From Mastigamoeba balamuthi (Eukaryota > Evosea > Mastigamoebida > Mastigamoebidae): a stretch of 64,000 nucleotides of DNA. Of this stretch, positions 41,230 through 52,169 are shown piece by piece (position 1 is the stretch's first letter; each line of letters starts with the position of its first letter). The translations under genes and the position numbers were made by a program. Where the stretch lies: the NCBI GenBank assembly GCA_902651635.1, contig CACRSC010000273.1, positions 305,143-369,142 on the forward strand, in the 5' to 3' direction. The notes under the pieces were generated by a model that was given only the letters and a program-made list of their open reading frames with translations, was not told the origin of the DNA and searched no databases.

Positions 41230-41603
41230 ATGGCGCAGGGCGGCCAGAAGTTCCAGTGCTCTGGTAAGACCTGCCCCACTCCTGTGCGCTCGTGCTCATA
41301 GGTCAACACCGGAACACACACCCCCTCCCCCCAGTATGCAAGGAGGAGCTGGCGTACGAGTTCTACGGGAAGCGGCCGCCGTTCAACAGGTCCGTCGTGT
41401 TTCTGGAGGACTGCTACGTCATGCGAGACCCGTTTGGCAACCCCCAAGAGGCGGCGCCTCTCTGCTTGGGCGCGCGGTGCGCGGGATGCGACCTGCCCGT
41501 GTGCGCAGGGTGCAGTGTCTTCTACACCAAGAGGATATGCAATACGTGTGCAGCCAAGGCGCCGTATGCGCTCCCCATCCCACTCCAACAGCCAAAGAAG
41601 TAG
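41230..41603 (+). CDS. CDPF1: CDPF1-like cysteine-rich DPF-motif protein
   Basis: Predicted 100-residue protein in two exons, 41230-41263 and 41335-41603. Splicing gives FQCSVCKEELAYEFYGKRPP. The rest matches CDPF1: FNRSVVFLEDCYVMRDPF contains the DPF motif, then LCLGARCAGCDLPVCAGCSV, FYTKRICNTC. Four CxxC pairs (CSVC, CAGC, CAGC, CNTC) probably form two zinc sites. The family is widely conserved in eukaryotes but has no assigned function. A gene caller that starts at the in-frame Met in the intron (41292) would lose the first zinc pair. Confidence 0.9.
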
Positions 41604-41694
41604 GCACAATATCCAGCGCGATCATCGAGCAAATCAACTAATCTATTGGCGCCAAATTCTTATTTTCTTTTCCTGCACGGGGGCGATCGCTTGG

Positions 41695-42238
41695 ATGTCG
41701 GCCACTCGCTCGCTGGCAATCTGGGTGGTTCTGGCCTGCTGTGCCCGGGGCTCTTGGTGGTCGTGGTGTGGCTCCTCGAACGACACCTTCCACGTAGGGA
41801 CCCCCCTTCTATCGTTCATCGAGTGGGCGACAGAGGTCACCTGCTGCCCCCGCAGATTGAGAACTTGGATGTCTCCCCCCTCCCGCTGAACATCAGCGCG
41901 CCTGTGACCGTGACCCTCGAGGGCACGCTGGACAATGACATCACTGGGGGCACCGTGACGCTGTCCCTCTTCTGGAACACGCGCCCCCTGCTGCAGCAGA
42001 TGGAGGTCGACCTCTGCTCCGGCACAATTCCCGGGGTTGAGTGGTGCCCACTGGGGCTCTGGCCTTGTCTCTGACATCATTTTCCAGCCCCGAGCACGCC
42101 GGTGCTATCAGCAGGACAACGTCCCGGAGGCTGCCAGGATTCCTGCCTCGCGGCCACTACGACCTGCACGCAGTGGTGGTCGACCAGACCGACGAGGAGG
42201 TCGCCTGCTTGACAGCCGAGTTCGACATCGTCCGCTAG
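41695..42238 (+). CDS. Secreted ML-domain lipid-binding protein (NPC2/PG-PI transfer type)
   Basis: Predicted 145 residues in three exons, 41695-41793, 41856-42043 and 42088-42238 (introns 62 and 44 nt). A signal peptide (MSATRSLAIWVVLACCARGS) leads into a beta-rich ML domain: FHIENLDVSPLPLNISAPVT, VTLSLFWNTRPLLQQMEVDL followed by Cys, the second conserved Cys-Pro created exactly at the exon 2/3 junction (GVECPEHAG), and GHYDLHAVVVDQ...VACLTAEFDI at the end. Four conserved cysteines would form the family's disulfides. ML proteins bind sterols or phospholipids in lysosomes or outside the cell. The wording is closest to the phosphatidylglycerol/phosphatidylinositol transfer branch. The reconstruction depends on choosing the gtgccc donor at 42044; an alternative three bases earlier loses the Cys. 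Confidence 0.85.
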
Positions 42239-42419
42239 CGTTTGCCCCAGACTCGAGCGACTGCCGAATTCCTGGCCAACCGTTTCCACAACGCAGCAGC
42301 AGATTCAATTGCCAGATACTCCCCAGGATATTAGTGTGACATCAGCGCGCGTGCGCAACGCCCTCTTTTTCCCTGTGCTTTGAAAAAGATCGTGTGAACG
42401 TTTAGCGCACGTCGACGTT

Positions 42420-45400
42420 ATGGCGGAGCAGCAGCCCAAGGCACGCCCAGCACCCTCGCTCCGGGCGGTCCTCACACGCCTGCCCTGCTCGCGCAGCAGC
42501 AGACCGGCGCAGCACCGGCGGCGCCCTCGCCCGTTCTGACGGAGGAGGAGCTCGCCAAGAAGAAGAAGAGGGAGGAGCAGAGGAAGGAGGCCAAGGCCGC
42601 CAAGCAGGCCAAGTTCGAGGCGAAGCAGAAGAACAAGACCGAGGCCTGCAAGGTCCACCCGCCGCCGCTCCGCCCGCCCCGGCGGCGCCCTTTTGCTTTT
42701 TGATTCTTTGGCGCTGCTGTTCCTGCGCCTTTGAGGTTTGAACACCTGAGTGCTGACGTAAAGCAAACAATCAACAGAAGCCCAAGGACGACAAGAAGAA
42801 GGCTGAGAAGGAGTCGTCGTCGCCGAGCCCCGCGGCGCCCGCGGGCCCGTTCGTGAACACGACGCCGGCCGGGGAGAAGAAGGACCTGGGCGAGGAGATG
42901 GCGGCGACGTACAGCCCGCCGCGCGTGGAGGCGGCGTGGTACGAGTGGTGGGAGAAGCAGGGCTTCTTCCGGCCCGAGTACAACACGGACCCGGCGGCGC
43001 CCAAGTTCGTCATGGTGATCCCGCCGCCCAACGTGACGGGGGCGCTGCACCTGGGACACGCGCTGACCAACTCGATCGAGGACTCGATCGCGCGCTGGCA
43101 CCGGATGCTGGGCCACAAGACGCTGTGGGTGCCCGGCATGGACCACGCGGGCATCTCGACGCAGGTCGTCGTGGAGAAGAAGCTGATGCGCGAGAAGGGG
43201 ATCACGCGGCACGACGTGGGCCGCGAGCAGTTTGTGCAGAGCGTCTGGGAGTGGAAGCGCGAGTACGGCGGCAGCATCGTGCGGCAGCTGCGCAGGCTGG
43301 GGTCGAGCGTCGACTGGCAGCGCGAGGCGTTCACGATGGACGAGCAGCGCTGCAAGGCGGTGACCGAGGCCTTTGTGCGGCTGCACGAGGCGGGGCTGAT
43401 CTACCGCGACAACCGCCTGGTCAACTGGTGCTGCACGCTCAAGACGGCCATCTCGGACATCGAGGTCGACTACATCGACCTGACGGGGCCCACGATGCTC
43501 AAGGTCCCGGGCCACGGCGACCGCAAGTACCCCTTCGGCGAGCTCGTGCACTTTGCCTACAAGATCGAGGGCAGCGACGAGGAGGTCGTCTGCGCCACGA
43601 CGCGCATCGAGACGATGCTCGTCGACGCGGCCGTCGCCATCCACCCCGAGGACCCGCGCTACAAGCACCTGCACGGCAAGCGCGTCGTGCACCCGTTCAA
43701 CGGCCAGACGATCCCCATCATCCTCGACGCGGTGCTCGTCGACCCCAAGTTCGGCACGGGCTGCGTCAAGGTCACGCCCGCGCACGACCCCAACGACTAC
43801 GAGACGGCCCAGCGCCACGGCCTGCCGCTCGTCTCGATGTTCACGCCCGAGGGCCTGCTCAACGACCGGTGCGGCAGGTTCGAGGGCCTCAAGCGCTTTG
43901 ACGCGCGCATCGCCGTGCGCGACGCGCTCAAGGAGCTCGGGCTGCTGCGCGGCACGTCGCCCAACCCCATGCGCATCGCCGTCTGCTCGCGCAGCAAGGA
44001 CATCATCGAGCCCAGGCTCGTGCCCCAGTGGTACGTGCGCTGCAAGGGCATGGCCGAGGCCTCGATGCAGGCCGCCCGCGAGGAGCGCCTGCGCATCTAC
44101 CCCGAGTCTGCCCGCGCCGACTGGTTCCGCTGGCTCGAGAACATCCGCGACTGGTGCATCTCGCGCCAGCTCTGGTGGGGCCACCGCATCCCCGCCTACC
44201 TCGTCAGCATCAACGGCAAGCCCGCCTCCAACGTGCGTTCTCTCCCGGTCCCCCCTCGGGGGGGGGGCTGAACTTTCTTTCCTTCCCCTCCCCGTGCGTG
44301 TCCGCCTGTGTGGATTACACCTTCTTCCCCCCCTCCGTGTCCGCCCGTGTGGATTTGTGGCTTGCGCGGGATTTCATACAGTATTCCCAAAATTCCCTTG
44401 ATTTTCCTCCCTGGAGAGATGTTTCCTCTAATGACACTCACTAAACAAACACTTCATGCGCTGGGAGTTCCGTGTTCATATAACTCTGCTCTGCGATATC
44501 TCCAACTGGCTCGGGCCAATGCTGACTGCGGATGGCGCCCTGCGCAGCCGGACATGGACGACGGGTGGGTGTGCGCGAGGACCGAGGCCGAGGCGCGGGC
44601 CAAGGCGGCCAAGAGGTTCGGCGTGAGCGAGGAGTCGATCGGGCTGGAGCAGGACCCCGACGTGCTCGACACGTGGTTCTCGAGCGGCCTCTTCCCCTTC
44701 TCGACGATGGGCTGGCCCGAGCAGACGCCCGACATGGACAACTACTACCCGGGCACGCTGCTCGAGACGGGCTACGACATCCTGTTCTTCTGGGTGGCGC
44801 GCATGGTGATGATGGGCCTGCAGCTGACGGGCAAGCTGCCGTTCACCGAGGTCTTCCTGCACTCGATGGTCCGCGACGCGCACGGGCGCAAGATGAGCAA
44901 GACGCTGGGCAACGTCATCGACCCCATCGACGTGATCGAGGGCATCACGCTCGAGCAGCTCGGCGAGAAGCTGCTGCACGGCAACCTCGCCCAGGACGAG
45001 GTCGCCAAGGCCCGCGCCGGCCAGAAGACCGACTTCCCCAGCGGCATCGCCGAGTGCGGCACCGACGCCATGCGCTTTGCGCTCTGCGCCTACACGTCGC
45101 AGGCGCGCGACATCAACCTCGACATCAACCGCGTCGTGGGCTACCGCAACTTCTGCAACAAGATCTGGAACGCCGTCCGCTTTGTGCTGCTCAAGCTCGG
45201 CAAGGGCTTCGCCCCGGCGGCGCTCGGCGACGGCCAGACGGCCGCGGGCGCGTCCAACGTCGACCGGTGGATCCTCAGCCGCCTCGCGGCCGCCGCGCGC
45301 GACTGCAACCGCGGGTTCGAGACGTACGACCTGAGCCTGGCCACGACGGCCGTCTACTCGTTCTGGCTCTACGAGCTCTGCGACGTGTACCTCGAGGCCA

Positions 45401-46113
45401 TCAAGCCCGTCGTCGCCGAGAGCGACGCGGCGCGGCAGACGCTCTACACGTGCGTCGAGGTCGGCCTGCGGCTGCTGCACCCGTTCATGCCGTTTGTTAC
45501 GGAGGAGCTCTGGCAGGGGCTGCCCCGGCGCCCCGGGCAGCAGCCGCCGTCGGTCATGGTCGCCGCGTACCCCACCGAAGCCGCGACGCGCCCGTGGGCC
45601 GACGCGGCGCTCGAGGAGGACGTGCGCGTCGTGATGGACGTCGTCAAGGGCATCCGCGCGATGAACGCGCCCTACGCGCAGGACATCAAGCGCAGCCGCA
45701 AGAACCCGCACGTGTACATCAACAACAGGGCGCAGAGGCCCGCGGAGCTCTGCGCGGCGTACGCGGCGACGATCAAGGTGCTGGCCTACTGCGGCGAGCT
45801 GACGCTGCTCGACAACGTGGCGCAGCCCGAGGCCGGGTGGTCGGTGCAGATTGTGTCGAGCGAGTGCGAGGTCTACAGCGACCTCGCGGGCATCATCGAC
45901 CCCGTCGTCGAGACGGCCAAGCTCAGCAAGCGCGTCGAGAAGATCAACGACGACCTCAGGCCGCTCTACAAGAACCGCAATGACCCCGACTTTGCTGACA
46001 AGACGCCCGCCGACGTGCGCCAGCAGATGATCGCCAAGATCGCGACGCTCGAGGAGGAGCTCGCGCTCGCCAACAAGGCCATCGAGTCGCTCGCCAAGAT
46101 GATGAAGCACTGA
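42420..46113 (+). CDS. VARS: Valyl-tRNA synthetase, cytosolic
   Basis: Predicted 1,074-residue class I synthetase that charges tRNA-Val. Exons: 42420-42467, about 42497-42652, 42778-44232 and 44548-46113. Hallmarks: the Lys-rich eukaryotic N-terminal extension ([20 protein letters not shown]), [19 protein letters not shown], the HIGH-type motif [15 protein letters not shown], the editing domain with [10 protein letters not shown] and [34 protein letters not shown], the KMSKS motif as [12 protein letters not shown], and a C-terminal coiled-coil arm ([18 protein letters not shown]). The first intron would be only 29-35 nt, depending on which of three CAG repeats is the acceptor. The third, 315 nt, is the longest in the window, is AT-richer, and holds two similar copies of gtgtccgcc-gtgtggat. 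No mitochondrial presequence is visible. Confidence 0.96.
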
Positions 46114-46636
46114 GCGACCACTGGAGCGCCGCTCCATCTCCCACTTAGCAACCCCGCGGGGCTCCACCACTGCCCCCATGAACAAACCGCCAAAGCGGAA
46201 TGAATGTTCCCCTGCTCGCTTTTCCAGTGCTACTGTGCGGGAACGTGAGGCGAGCCGAAACGGCTAAGAGAACACCAAGGCTTGATTTGATGCCTTGTCC
46301 CAACTGTTTGTTTCTCTGCATTTCGTGCGCACTCAGGCCGACACGGCACGCAGTGCGCGCAAGCGCGCCCGGTGCGACAGCCAAAGGCACCACGGGACAG
46401 CAGGCCTCGTAACGTCTGCTATCCCTCGTCTGAGGCTCGAGCCGGCAGGCACAACGGGAAGCGACGAAATGGGCCAGTTTTCCCGAGACGGTTGCACGGC
46501 TTGTTGAGGGTGCACAGAAAAGCCGTTGTGCACCTCACACCCTCAAAAGGCCGGACCCGGGCCCATTTGAGCCCTCACTTCTAACAAACACTGAGAAAAA
46601 GAGTCCTCGAGCACATCACCGCCACTGAGGGCCACA
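46114..46636. other. Intergenic region
   Basis: About 520 bases between the VARS stop and the CPC-repeat protein start. Open frames of 60-82 codons exist on both strands but show no domain, no splice context and reduced GC. It likely contains the VARS 3' end and a promoter. Nothing else recognised. Confidence 0.5.
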
Positions 46637-48742
46637 ATGCAGAGCGTGCACCGTGTGTTGGCTGCGCTCGCCGTCTTCTCGTGCCTTGCGGCGGCGTCCT
46701 GTATGAACGAGCACAAGCCACAGATGGACAAGGCGTATCAGAAGCTGCAGAAGTGCTACGGCAGCCAGGACTTCAGCAACCTCAACACGACGCTGTTCTG
46801 CCCGTGCTACGCCTCGTACATGCAGACGGCATCCTATGTGTGCAAGAACGGCCTCAGCGGCGACGTCAGGGGCACGCCCGCGCACCTGCCCATCGACGTG
46901 TGCCACGGCTTCAAGCCCAAGTCCTGCGACACTCGGGAGATCGTCAATTGCGAGGTGCTTCTCAACGAGTGCTACAACGGCACGGTCATCCCGATTTACT
47001 CCCGCAGGCACGCTTTCCTCCTTTCCGCACATCCCTGTCCCCCTTTTCTATCCCCTCCCCGGGAAAACCATCAACAAACAACTCTGCTCAACTATTCGTG
47101 CACAGGTCAACGACAGAGTACAGCGGCCCTTCCAGCCTGAACAAAGACAAGTTCTGCCCGTGCTGGTACCACTATCGCTCGTGCGTCAACGACGTGTGCC
47201 CCGGGTACTCCGGGGACGAGCCGTTCATCAACGGGGACAAGAATGTCGCCGAGGACACGTGCACGGACCCGCCCGGCTGCCTCGACGTCAAGTACACCGA
47301 GACTAAGAAGTGCACGTCAGGGTTCACCAGCTGTGTCGACCCGCAACGCCGCTCCACCACCGCTGTCGACGAGAGCAAGGTGCACACCGGACTCGCTTGT
47401 TATCCTATCATTCTGTCATTTAGACAAACGCTGACCCCAACAACCCACACCAGATCTGCCCCTGCTTCGCCAACTACACAGAGTGCGTAACGGAGGTGTG
47501 CGAGGAGGAAACAGACAGCGACCTCAAGAAGACGCTCCACATTGACGAGGACAAGTGCAAGGAGAACCCGCCTTGCGAGGAGGAGCACAAGGACGACATC
47601 AAGAAGTGCTTCACTGTGATGGAGGACTGCTACGGCAAGCCCGTCTACCAGGCCGGGGCTTCCGGAGAGATCGCGGACCCCTCCAAGTTCTGCCCGTGCT
47701 ACTTCGATTACCTCACCTGTGTCACCAAGGTACGCGGACAGCATTGTCGTTCCCCACAAAATGACTTACAGAACAACACTGAACCGCGTAGACATGCACG
47801 AACATGAGCATCGCCATCGAGAACAGCAAGAAGTGGGTGTCGCCTGACACGTGCAAGCAGAAGTCGCCCGACTGCTACTTCCAGGTCTGGGGCGACCCCC
47901 ACTTCATCAAGCGCGACGCCCAGGGCCAGCGGAGCTTCTGGGACGACCAGAGCAGCAGCTTCCCCAACCTCTACTCCTCGGGCGTCGACATGACTGTCTC
48001 GGCCGACACGACCCCGTTCAACTTCTGGGGTTACGCCACGACGCTGCTCAAGACTGTCACCGTGAAGACCAAGCAGGGCCGCGTGTACACCATCTCTCCG
48101 TCGCTCTACGGCGGCAAGGTGTTCGACACCAGCAGCCCCGAGGCCGGGTGGACCGTCACGGCGACCAGCATCCGTGCGCCGAGTGGCGAGTCGATCTCCG
48201 TCGCCAACAGGTGGACGTACCTCGACATCGAGATCTTCGGGTACTGCAAGGGCGAGAGCACAGTCCAGCGTGCCACTGGCTCGCCATACATGGGTGGCTG
48301 GGGGTTCCGCTCCGACAAGTACGCGACGGCTGCGAAGCGCTCGGCTGCCTGTGCTGGGCTCCCGCAGCCCTACGGCGCAGCCTGCGAGTTCGACACGCGG
48401 TCGGGGAAGGAGGAGCTCGCGGAGAGCTCCAAGTTCATGAGCCAGCAGGCCCGCGGCGCTCTCGAGTTCCTCCAGGCTTTCGGCTCTCCCGCTGCGGCGG
48501 CCTCGGCCACCATCGGCGTCGGCGCCATCGTCGGCATCGCAGTGGCCGCGACCGTTGGCGTAGCTGCCGTCGGCGCGGGCGCGGGTGCGGCTGTCTACGT
48601 GGCGAAGAAGAGGTCGTCTTCGAAGAACGAGGGCAAGAACGAGACGACCGTCGACGACAGGGCTCCGCGCGGGGTCAACGTGATGGGCTCTGGGGCGGTG
48701 CATCAGAGCATCACTGGACGCGCGCCCCCGGTGGCTGTGTGA
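46637..48742 (+). CDS. Secreted/transmembrane Cys-rich protein with CPC repeats and a GDPHF module
   Basis: Predicted 623 residues in four exons: 46637-47007, 47106-47379, 47454-47729 and 47792-48742. A signal peptide (VLAALAVFSCLAAAS) is followed by four Cys-rich repeats of about 100 residues, each centred on [FI]-C-P-C-[YFW]-x2-Y and then C-V and a last Cys: LFCPCYASYMQTASYVC, KFCPCWYHYRSCVNDVC, ICPCFANYTECVTEVC and KFCPCYFDYLTCVTKTC. Then comes CYFQVWGDPHFIKRDAQGQ, like the start of a von Willebrand D-type module, with about 230 residues of beta-rich sequence. Near the C-terminus a Gly/Ala/Val-rich membrane segment (IGVGAIVGIAVAATVGVAAV) precedes a basic cytoplasmic tail (YVAKKRSSSKNEGKNE). 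It looks like a type I surface receptor or adhesin. The first intron fits only as a GC-AG intron (CAG|GCACGC at 47008). I know no named family with this CPC repeat. Confidence 0.8.
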
Positions 48743-49011
48743 GCGCCCTCTCGTTCCCCCGCAGGAACGAAGAGGACGAGGTGACGCTGCCTCTGTGTAT
48801 GTTGTTCAGCGGCGTCCGGTATCCACGCCGCGCAAAGGGCAGCAAAGAGCATGCTCCGTTGTTGTGGCACCGACACCACCGGCAGTGAGCCACAATCAAC
48901 ACTCGATAACGACCGTGTGCTTCTGTCTCTGGTGGGGTGGCAAGCCAGCCAACGTGCGCAATTGGCTCTCGCGCCAGTGCTGCAAGAGGATTGTGTGTGC
49001 GGGCGCTGCGC

Positions 49012-50232
49012 TTATTCGAGGCCCTCTACCTGGTCGACCTCGTCTCCGCTCGAGTCCTGCGAGTCGGCCTGGTCCGCTGGCATGGCCGTCCTCTCCTCCC
49101 TGTCCTCCTGCTCGCGCGCAGCCCTCTCGGCCTCGTCGTCGACGGGCTCGTCGACGGCCCACCACAGCTCGTTCTCGCTCTCGCTGACAATCGCCTCAAC
49201 CATCGCCACCGTGAGTTCGCGCTCGCCCTTGCGCTCCCGCAGGGCCTCGGCGGCCCTCAGCACGCGCCTGAGCCACTCGAGCGCCAGCTGCCCCAGGGCC
49301 AGCGCGACCCAGGGCCCTATCTTGACTCGCCTGCCCCCGCACGCCATCGCAGCGACCTCGGCGAGCTTCTTGCGCTTGGCCGCCGTCGGCTTGGTCAGCT
49401 GGTTCAGCCGCGCCTTCTTCCCCGCGTAGTGCTCGGCCTCGCCGTCGCCCGGCGACACCACGGGCCCCGGCGCCACGACCGCTCCCCCGCGCTGCAGCGC
49501 CAGCGCCAGCGCCCTCGCGTGCTGCTCCCTCGCCGCGTGCACCACAGCCAGCGGGTACTTGAACTCCCCGCGCGCGGCCTCGGGCGCGGAGGCAGCGGCA
49601 GCGGAGCCCGGCAGGTTGAGCCCCAGCCCCAGCTCGCCGGCGCCCCCCTGCAGGGCCGAGAGCGCGCCCGACGAGAGCCCCGCGACCTGCCTGTACGCCT
49701 GCGTGTACGACAGCACCGTCTCGGCGCGCCGCAGCTGCGCGGGGCTCAGCACCGACCCCAGGTCCACGCGCGTCACGCTCACCGCGCCCGCGCCCCCCAC
49801 CGCCCGCTCCGCCGACCGCTCCGCCGCGCGCGCGGCCACCCGCGCCACCCAGCGCGCCAGCGCGCGGTCGAGCGCGCGGGCCAAGTCGGCGCGCTGGCGG
49901 CCGCTGGCGCCGCGCCCGCGCCACGACGAGGCCAGGGCGCCGCCCAAGCACAGCATCGACCAGATCTCCCGCGCGAACGAGGCGGGAGCGTCGGCGGGCT
50001 CGCAGGCGTGGTCCTCGGGCTCGGCGGCGGGGCGCCCGCGGGGCCTGCGCGTGTAGCGCCGGCGCGAGGCCGAGGGGCACGGCGGCATGAACGACTCGAG
50101 CAGCTCCACCTGCTCCGCGATCGACAGCGTCTCCTCGCCGCCGCCGCCGCAGGGCCGCTTGGCGCCCGGGGCCCCCCCGGCGCCGGCCTCGGCGCCGTCG
50201 GCTGTGCGCTGGCGCTTCCTCGCAGACGACAT
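49012..50232 (-). CDS. Hypothetical nuclear-type protein
   Basis: Predicted 406 residues, single exon, starting MSSARKRQRTADGAEAGAGG. The N-terminus holds basic clusters (ARKRQRT, RRRYTRRPRGRP) suggesting nuclear import, followed by an Ala/Arg-rich helical middle. Near the C-terminus, KIGPWVALALGQLALEWLRR with RERKGERELTVAMVEAIV has the spacing of the second and third helices of a histone fold, but this is only a pattern resemblance. The end is strongly acidic (ADQADSQDSSGDEVDQVEGL). No recognised domain supports a function. The open frame extends upstream to 50340, but GC drops at 50232 and the Met there has a cleaner context. Confidence 0.6.
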   Translation of the reverse strand: MSSARKRQRTADGAEAGAGGAPGAKRPCGGGGEETLSIAEQVELLESFMPPCPSASRRRYTRRPRGRPAAEPEDHACEPADAPASFAREIWSMLCLGGALASSWRGRGASGRQRADLARALDRALARWVARVAARAAERSAERAVGGAGAVSVTRVDLGSVLSPAQLRRAETVLSYTQAYRQVAGLSSGALSALQGGAGELGLGLNLPGSAAAASAPEAARGEFKYPLAVVHAAREQHARALALALQRGGAVVAPGPVVSPGDGEAEHYAGKKARLNQLTKPTAAKRKKLAEVAAMACGGRRVKIGPWVALALGQLALEWLRRVLRAAEALRERKGERELTVAMVEAIVSESENELWWAVDEPVDDEAERAAREQEDREERTAMPADQADSQDSSGDEVDQVEGLE

Positions 50233-50957
50233 GAGAGAAAGAGAGAATTGCGTCACCCCGTATCTTCCTGGGCCCACAGATCCGCCAGCCCATAATTCGC
50301 GGTGCGCAGACGCGGCAGAGCCGGTGACGGACGACTCCACGGGATGACATTGCCCTCTGCGAACGAGATTCCCATCGCGGGCTCGGTCCGCGATGGCCTG
50401 CGATGATGGGCATTGTAGTTGAGAGCCGGAGCGATGGCCTCCCCCGAGGCCTCAGCGAGGGGGGCCCTTCCCAGACCGTCTCCGTCTCGCCTCTGCTCCC
50501 GCCGCGTTCTTATGTGGGCAGGTACCCGAAGTCTGCACGACCCTCTCTTGAGGGCACTGCTGGGGCCCCGCGGGGCTGTTGGGGCGGGTCGCGTGCGACC
50601 TTGGCGGTACTCAGCAGCTCCGGCACTGCCTCACTTCCTGAGTGCGGTCGTCACGGGCCTCGTCGAGACCGTCCTCCACCCGGAGGTTCGCGGGTGGCAC
50701 GCTGGGGAACCCCTCGGAGCTGCAGTCACGCAGTTCCTGTGTCCACGTCGCGGGGCGGCCTGGTGCCCGCGCAACCCACCACGCATCCGACCATCGCCCT
50801 GGTCCACAGCGACAAGAACAACAAGCACAAAAAAACGACACATGGGGGAAAGAGGCCATGCGGGCTGTACTGCTATCCCTCCCCGCCTCTCTCAGCCCTC
50901 CCGCTGCGGTCGCTCCTCGTTGCCTGCGCTGTGGTACACTGCCGCCAGGGCCCCCAA
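50233..50957. other. Intergenic region with no supported gene
   Basis: About 725 bases between two minus-strand genes. Long but unconvincing plus-strand frames cross it and continue antisense through MCM8. One stretch (50560-50760) is GC-rich with fairly balanced frames on both strands and could hide a small gene, but I see no domain, signal peptide or splice site that supports one. Confidence 0.4.
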
Positions 50958-51958
50958 TCACCGGCCCATCTCAAGCGAGCACGTGGCCAGTCGCCAGCCG
51001 TTGGGGCTCTTGAGCAGGAAGCCCTGGTTGTTGAGCAGGTCGACGAAGCCCCCAAAGTCGCCCACGACAGCGGCGAAGCCCCTGTCCCTCGCGATGTCGC
51101 TCAGCTCGCGGAACGTGTACAGCGACGACCCGCGCCTCTTGGCCTCGGCCGTGATGACGCCGACAAACTGCGTCGCGAGCTTGGCCCTGCTGGTCGTGCG
51201 CCCGCTGCTGCGGAAGTCTATGCACGGCACGGCCCCGAAGCTGTCGGGCCTGTTCTCGAGCGCGCTGCGCATGATGGCGATGGCGTCGCGCGCGTCGCTG
51301 GCCCCCGCGTCCTCGCGCAGCTCGATCTTGGCGCGGGCCTCGGTCAGGCGGATCAGCGACTCGAGCTGCCTGTTGGTCACGGGCGTCGACGTGTCCGAGC
51401 GCGACTTGCGCCGCAGGTCGAGGTAGAAGTCGCGCAGCAGCGCTCGCGCGCCCTCTGTCAGCCTCGGGTGCACGTACTTGCGCGCGTACCCGATGTACTT
51501 GCGCAGCAGCTGCGGCGGGATGGGGTCGAACCCCGGCGGCTTGTCCCTGAGCCTCTGCTCCAGGCTCGCGGCGGTGGACATGTCGCCCTGGCTCTGCCCG
51601 TCGAGGTCGCCATCCGCGACGCCCGAGCAGCCCATCGTGTCGAGGCTCTTCTTGGCCTCCTTTCCCTTGTGCAGCTGCAGCCCGGGGGTAAGCACACGAG
51701 GCCTCGCGCTGGGGTGGGCTGCGCACAGCCATGACGTGCTCGGAGAGCATCCGGTCCTTGGCCTCGTCGGGCTTGTCGATGAGTATGTACACCAGGTCAA
51801 AGCGCGACAGCAGTGGCGCTGGCATCTTGAGGTTCTCGCACACGGTCTTCGCTCGACTGCAAAAGGGCTCGGCGTCAGCGGAGCCAGAAGCGTGGTGGGG
51901 CAGTGCGTCACTTGTAATGCCCGCCCACTGGGTTGGCTGCGGCAATCACAGACGTCCT
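50958..51958 (-). CDS. MCM8: MCM8 DNA helicase, 5' part missing at an assembly gap
   Basis: C-terminal part of an MCM-family AAA+ helicase. Exons visible: 51912-51958 (running into the gap), 51736-51856 and 50958-51674. The first carries [14 protein letters not shown], and splicing gives [20 protein letters not shown], which holds the MCM arginine-finger motif, then [20 protein letters not shown]. The rest ([54 protein letters not shown], then a winged-helix-like end NDQGYLL-type [17 protein letters not shown]) follows human MCM8 closely, rather than MCM2-7 or MCM9. MCM8 acts with MCM9 in homologous recombination repair. Walker A/B and the N-terminal zinc domain should precede TSVIAAANP but are not in the window: the 211 Ns are followed at once by the promoter of another gene, so the real gap must be much larger. 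Confidence 0.92.
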
Positions 51959-52169
51959 NNNNNNNNNNNNNNNNNNNNNNNNNNNNNNNNNNNNNNNNNN
52001 NNNNNNNNNNNNNNNNNNNNNNNNNNNNNNNNNNNNNNNNNNNNNNNNNNNNNNNNNNNNNNNNNNNNNNNNNNNNNNNNNNNNNNNNNNNNNNNNNNNN
52101 NNNNNNNNNNNNNNNNNNNNNNNNNNNNNNNNNNNNNNNNNNNNNNNNNNNNNNNNNNNNNNNNNNNNN
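51959..52169. other. Assembly gap (211 N)
   Basis: A run of 211 N interrupts the MCM8 gene. The missing MCM8 N-terminal region would need well over 1 kb, which does not fit in 211 bases, so the gap length is not a true distance. Confidence 0.98.

Noticed and set aside
42472-44184. Another long antisense frame opposite VARS
   Set aside because: Same cause as above; spans exon and intron of the real gene.
44476-46185. Long antisense frame opposite VARS
   Set aside because: Exact shadow of the synthetase frame with no domain; it results from high GC at third codon positions.
50403-51734. Plus-strand frame of 443 codons over MCM8
   Set aside because: The minus strand encodes conserved MCM8 motifs; the plus product has none.
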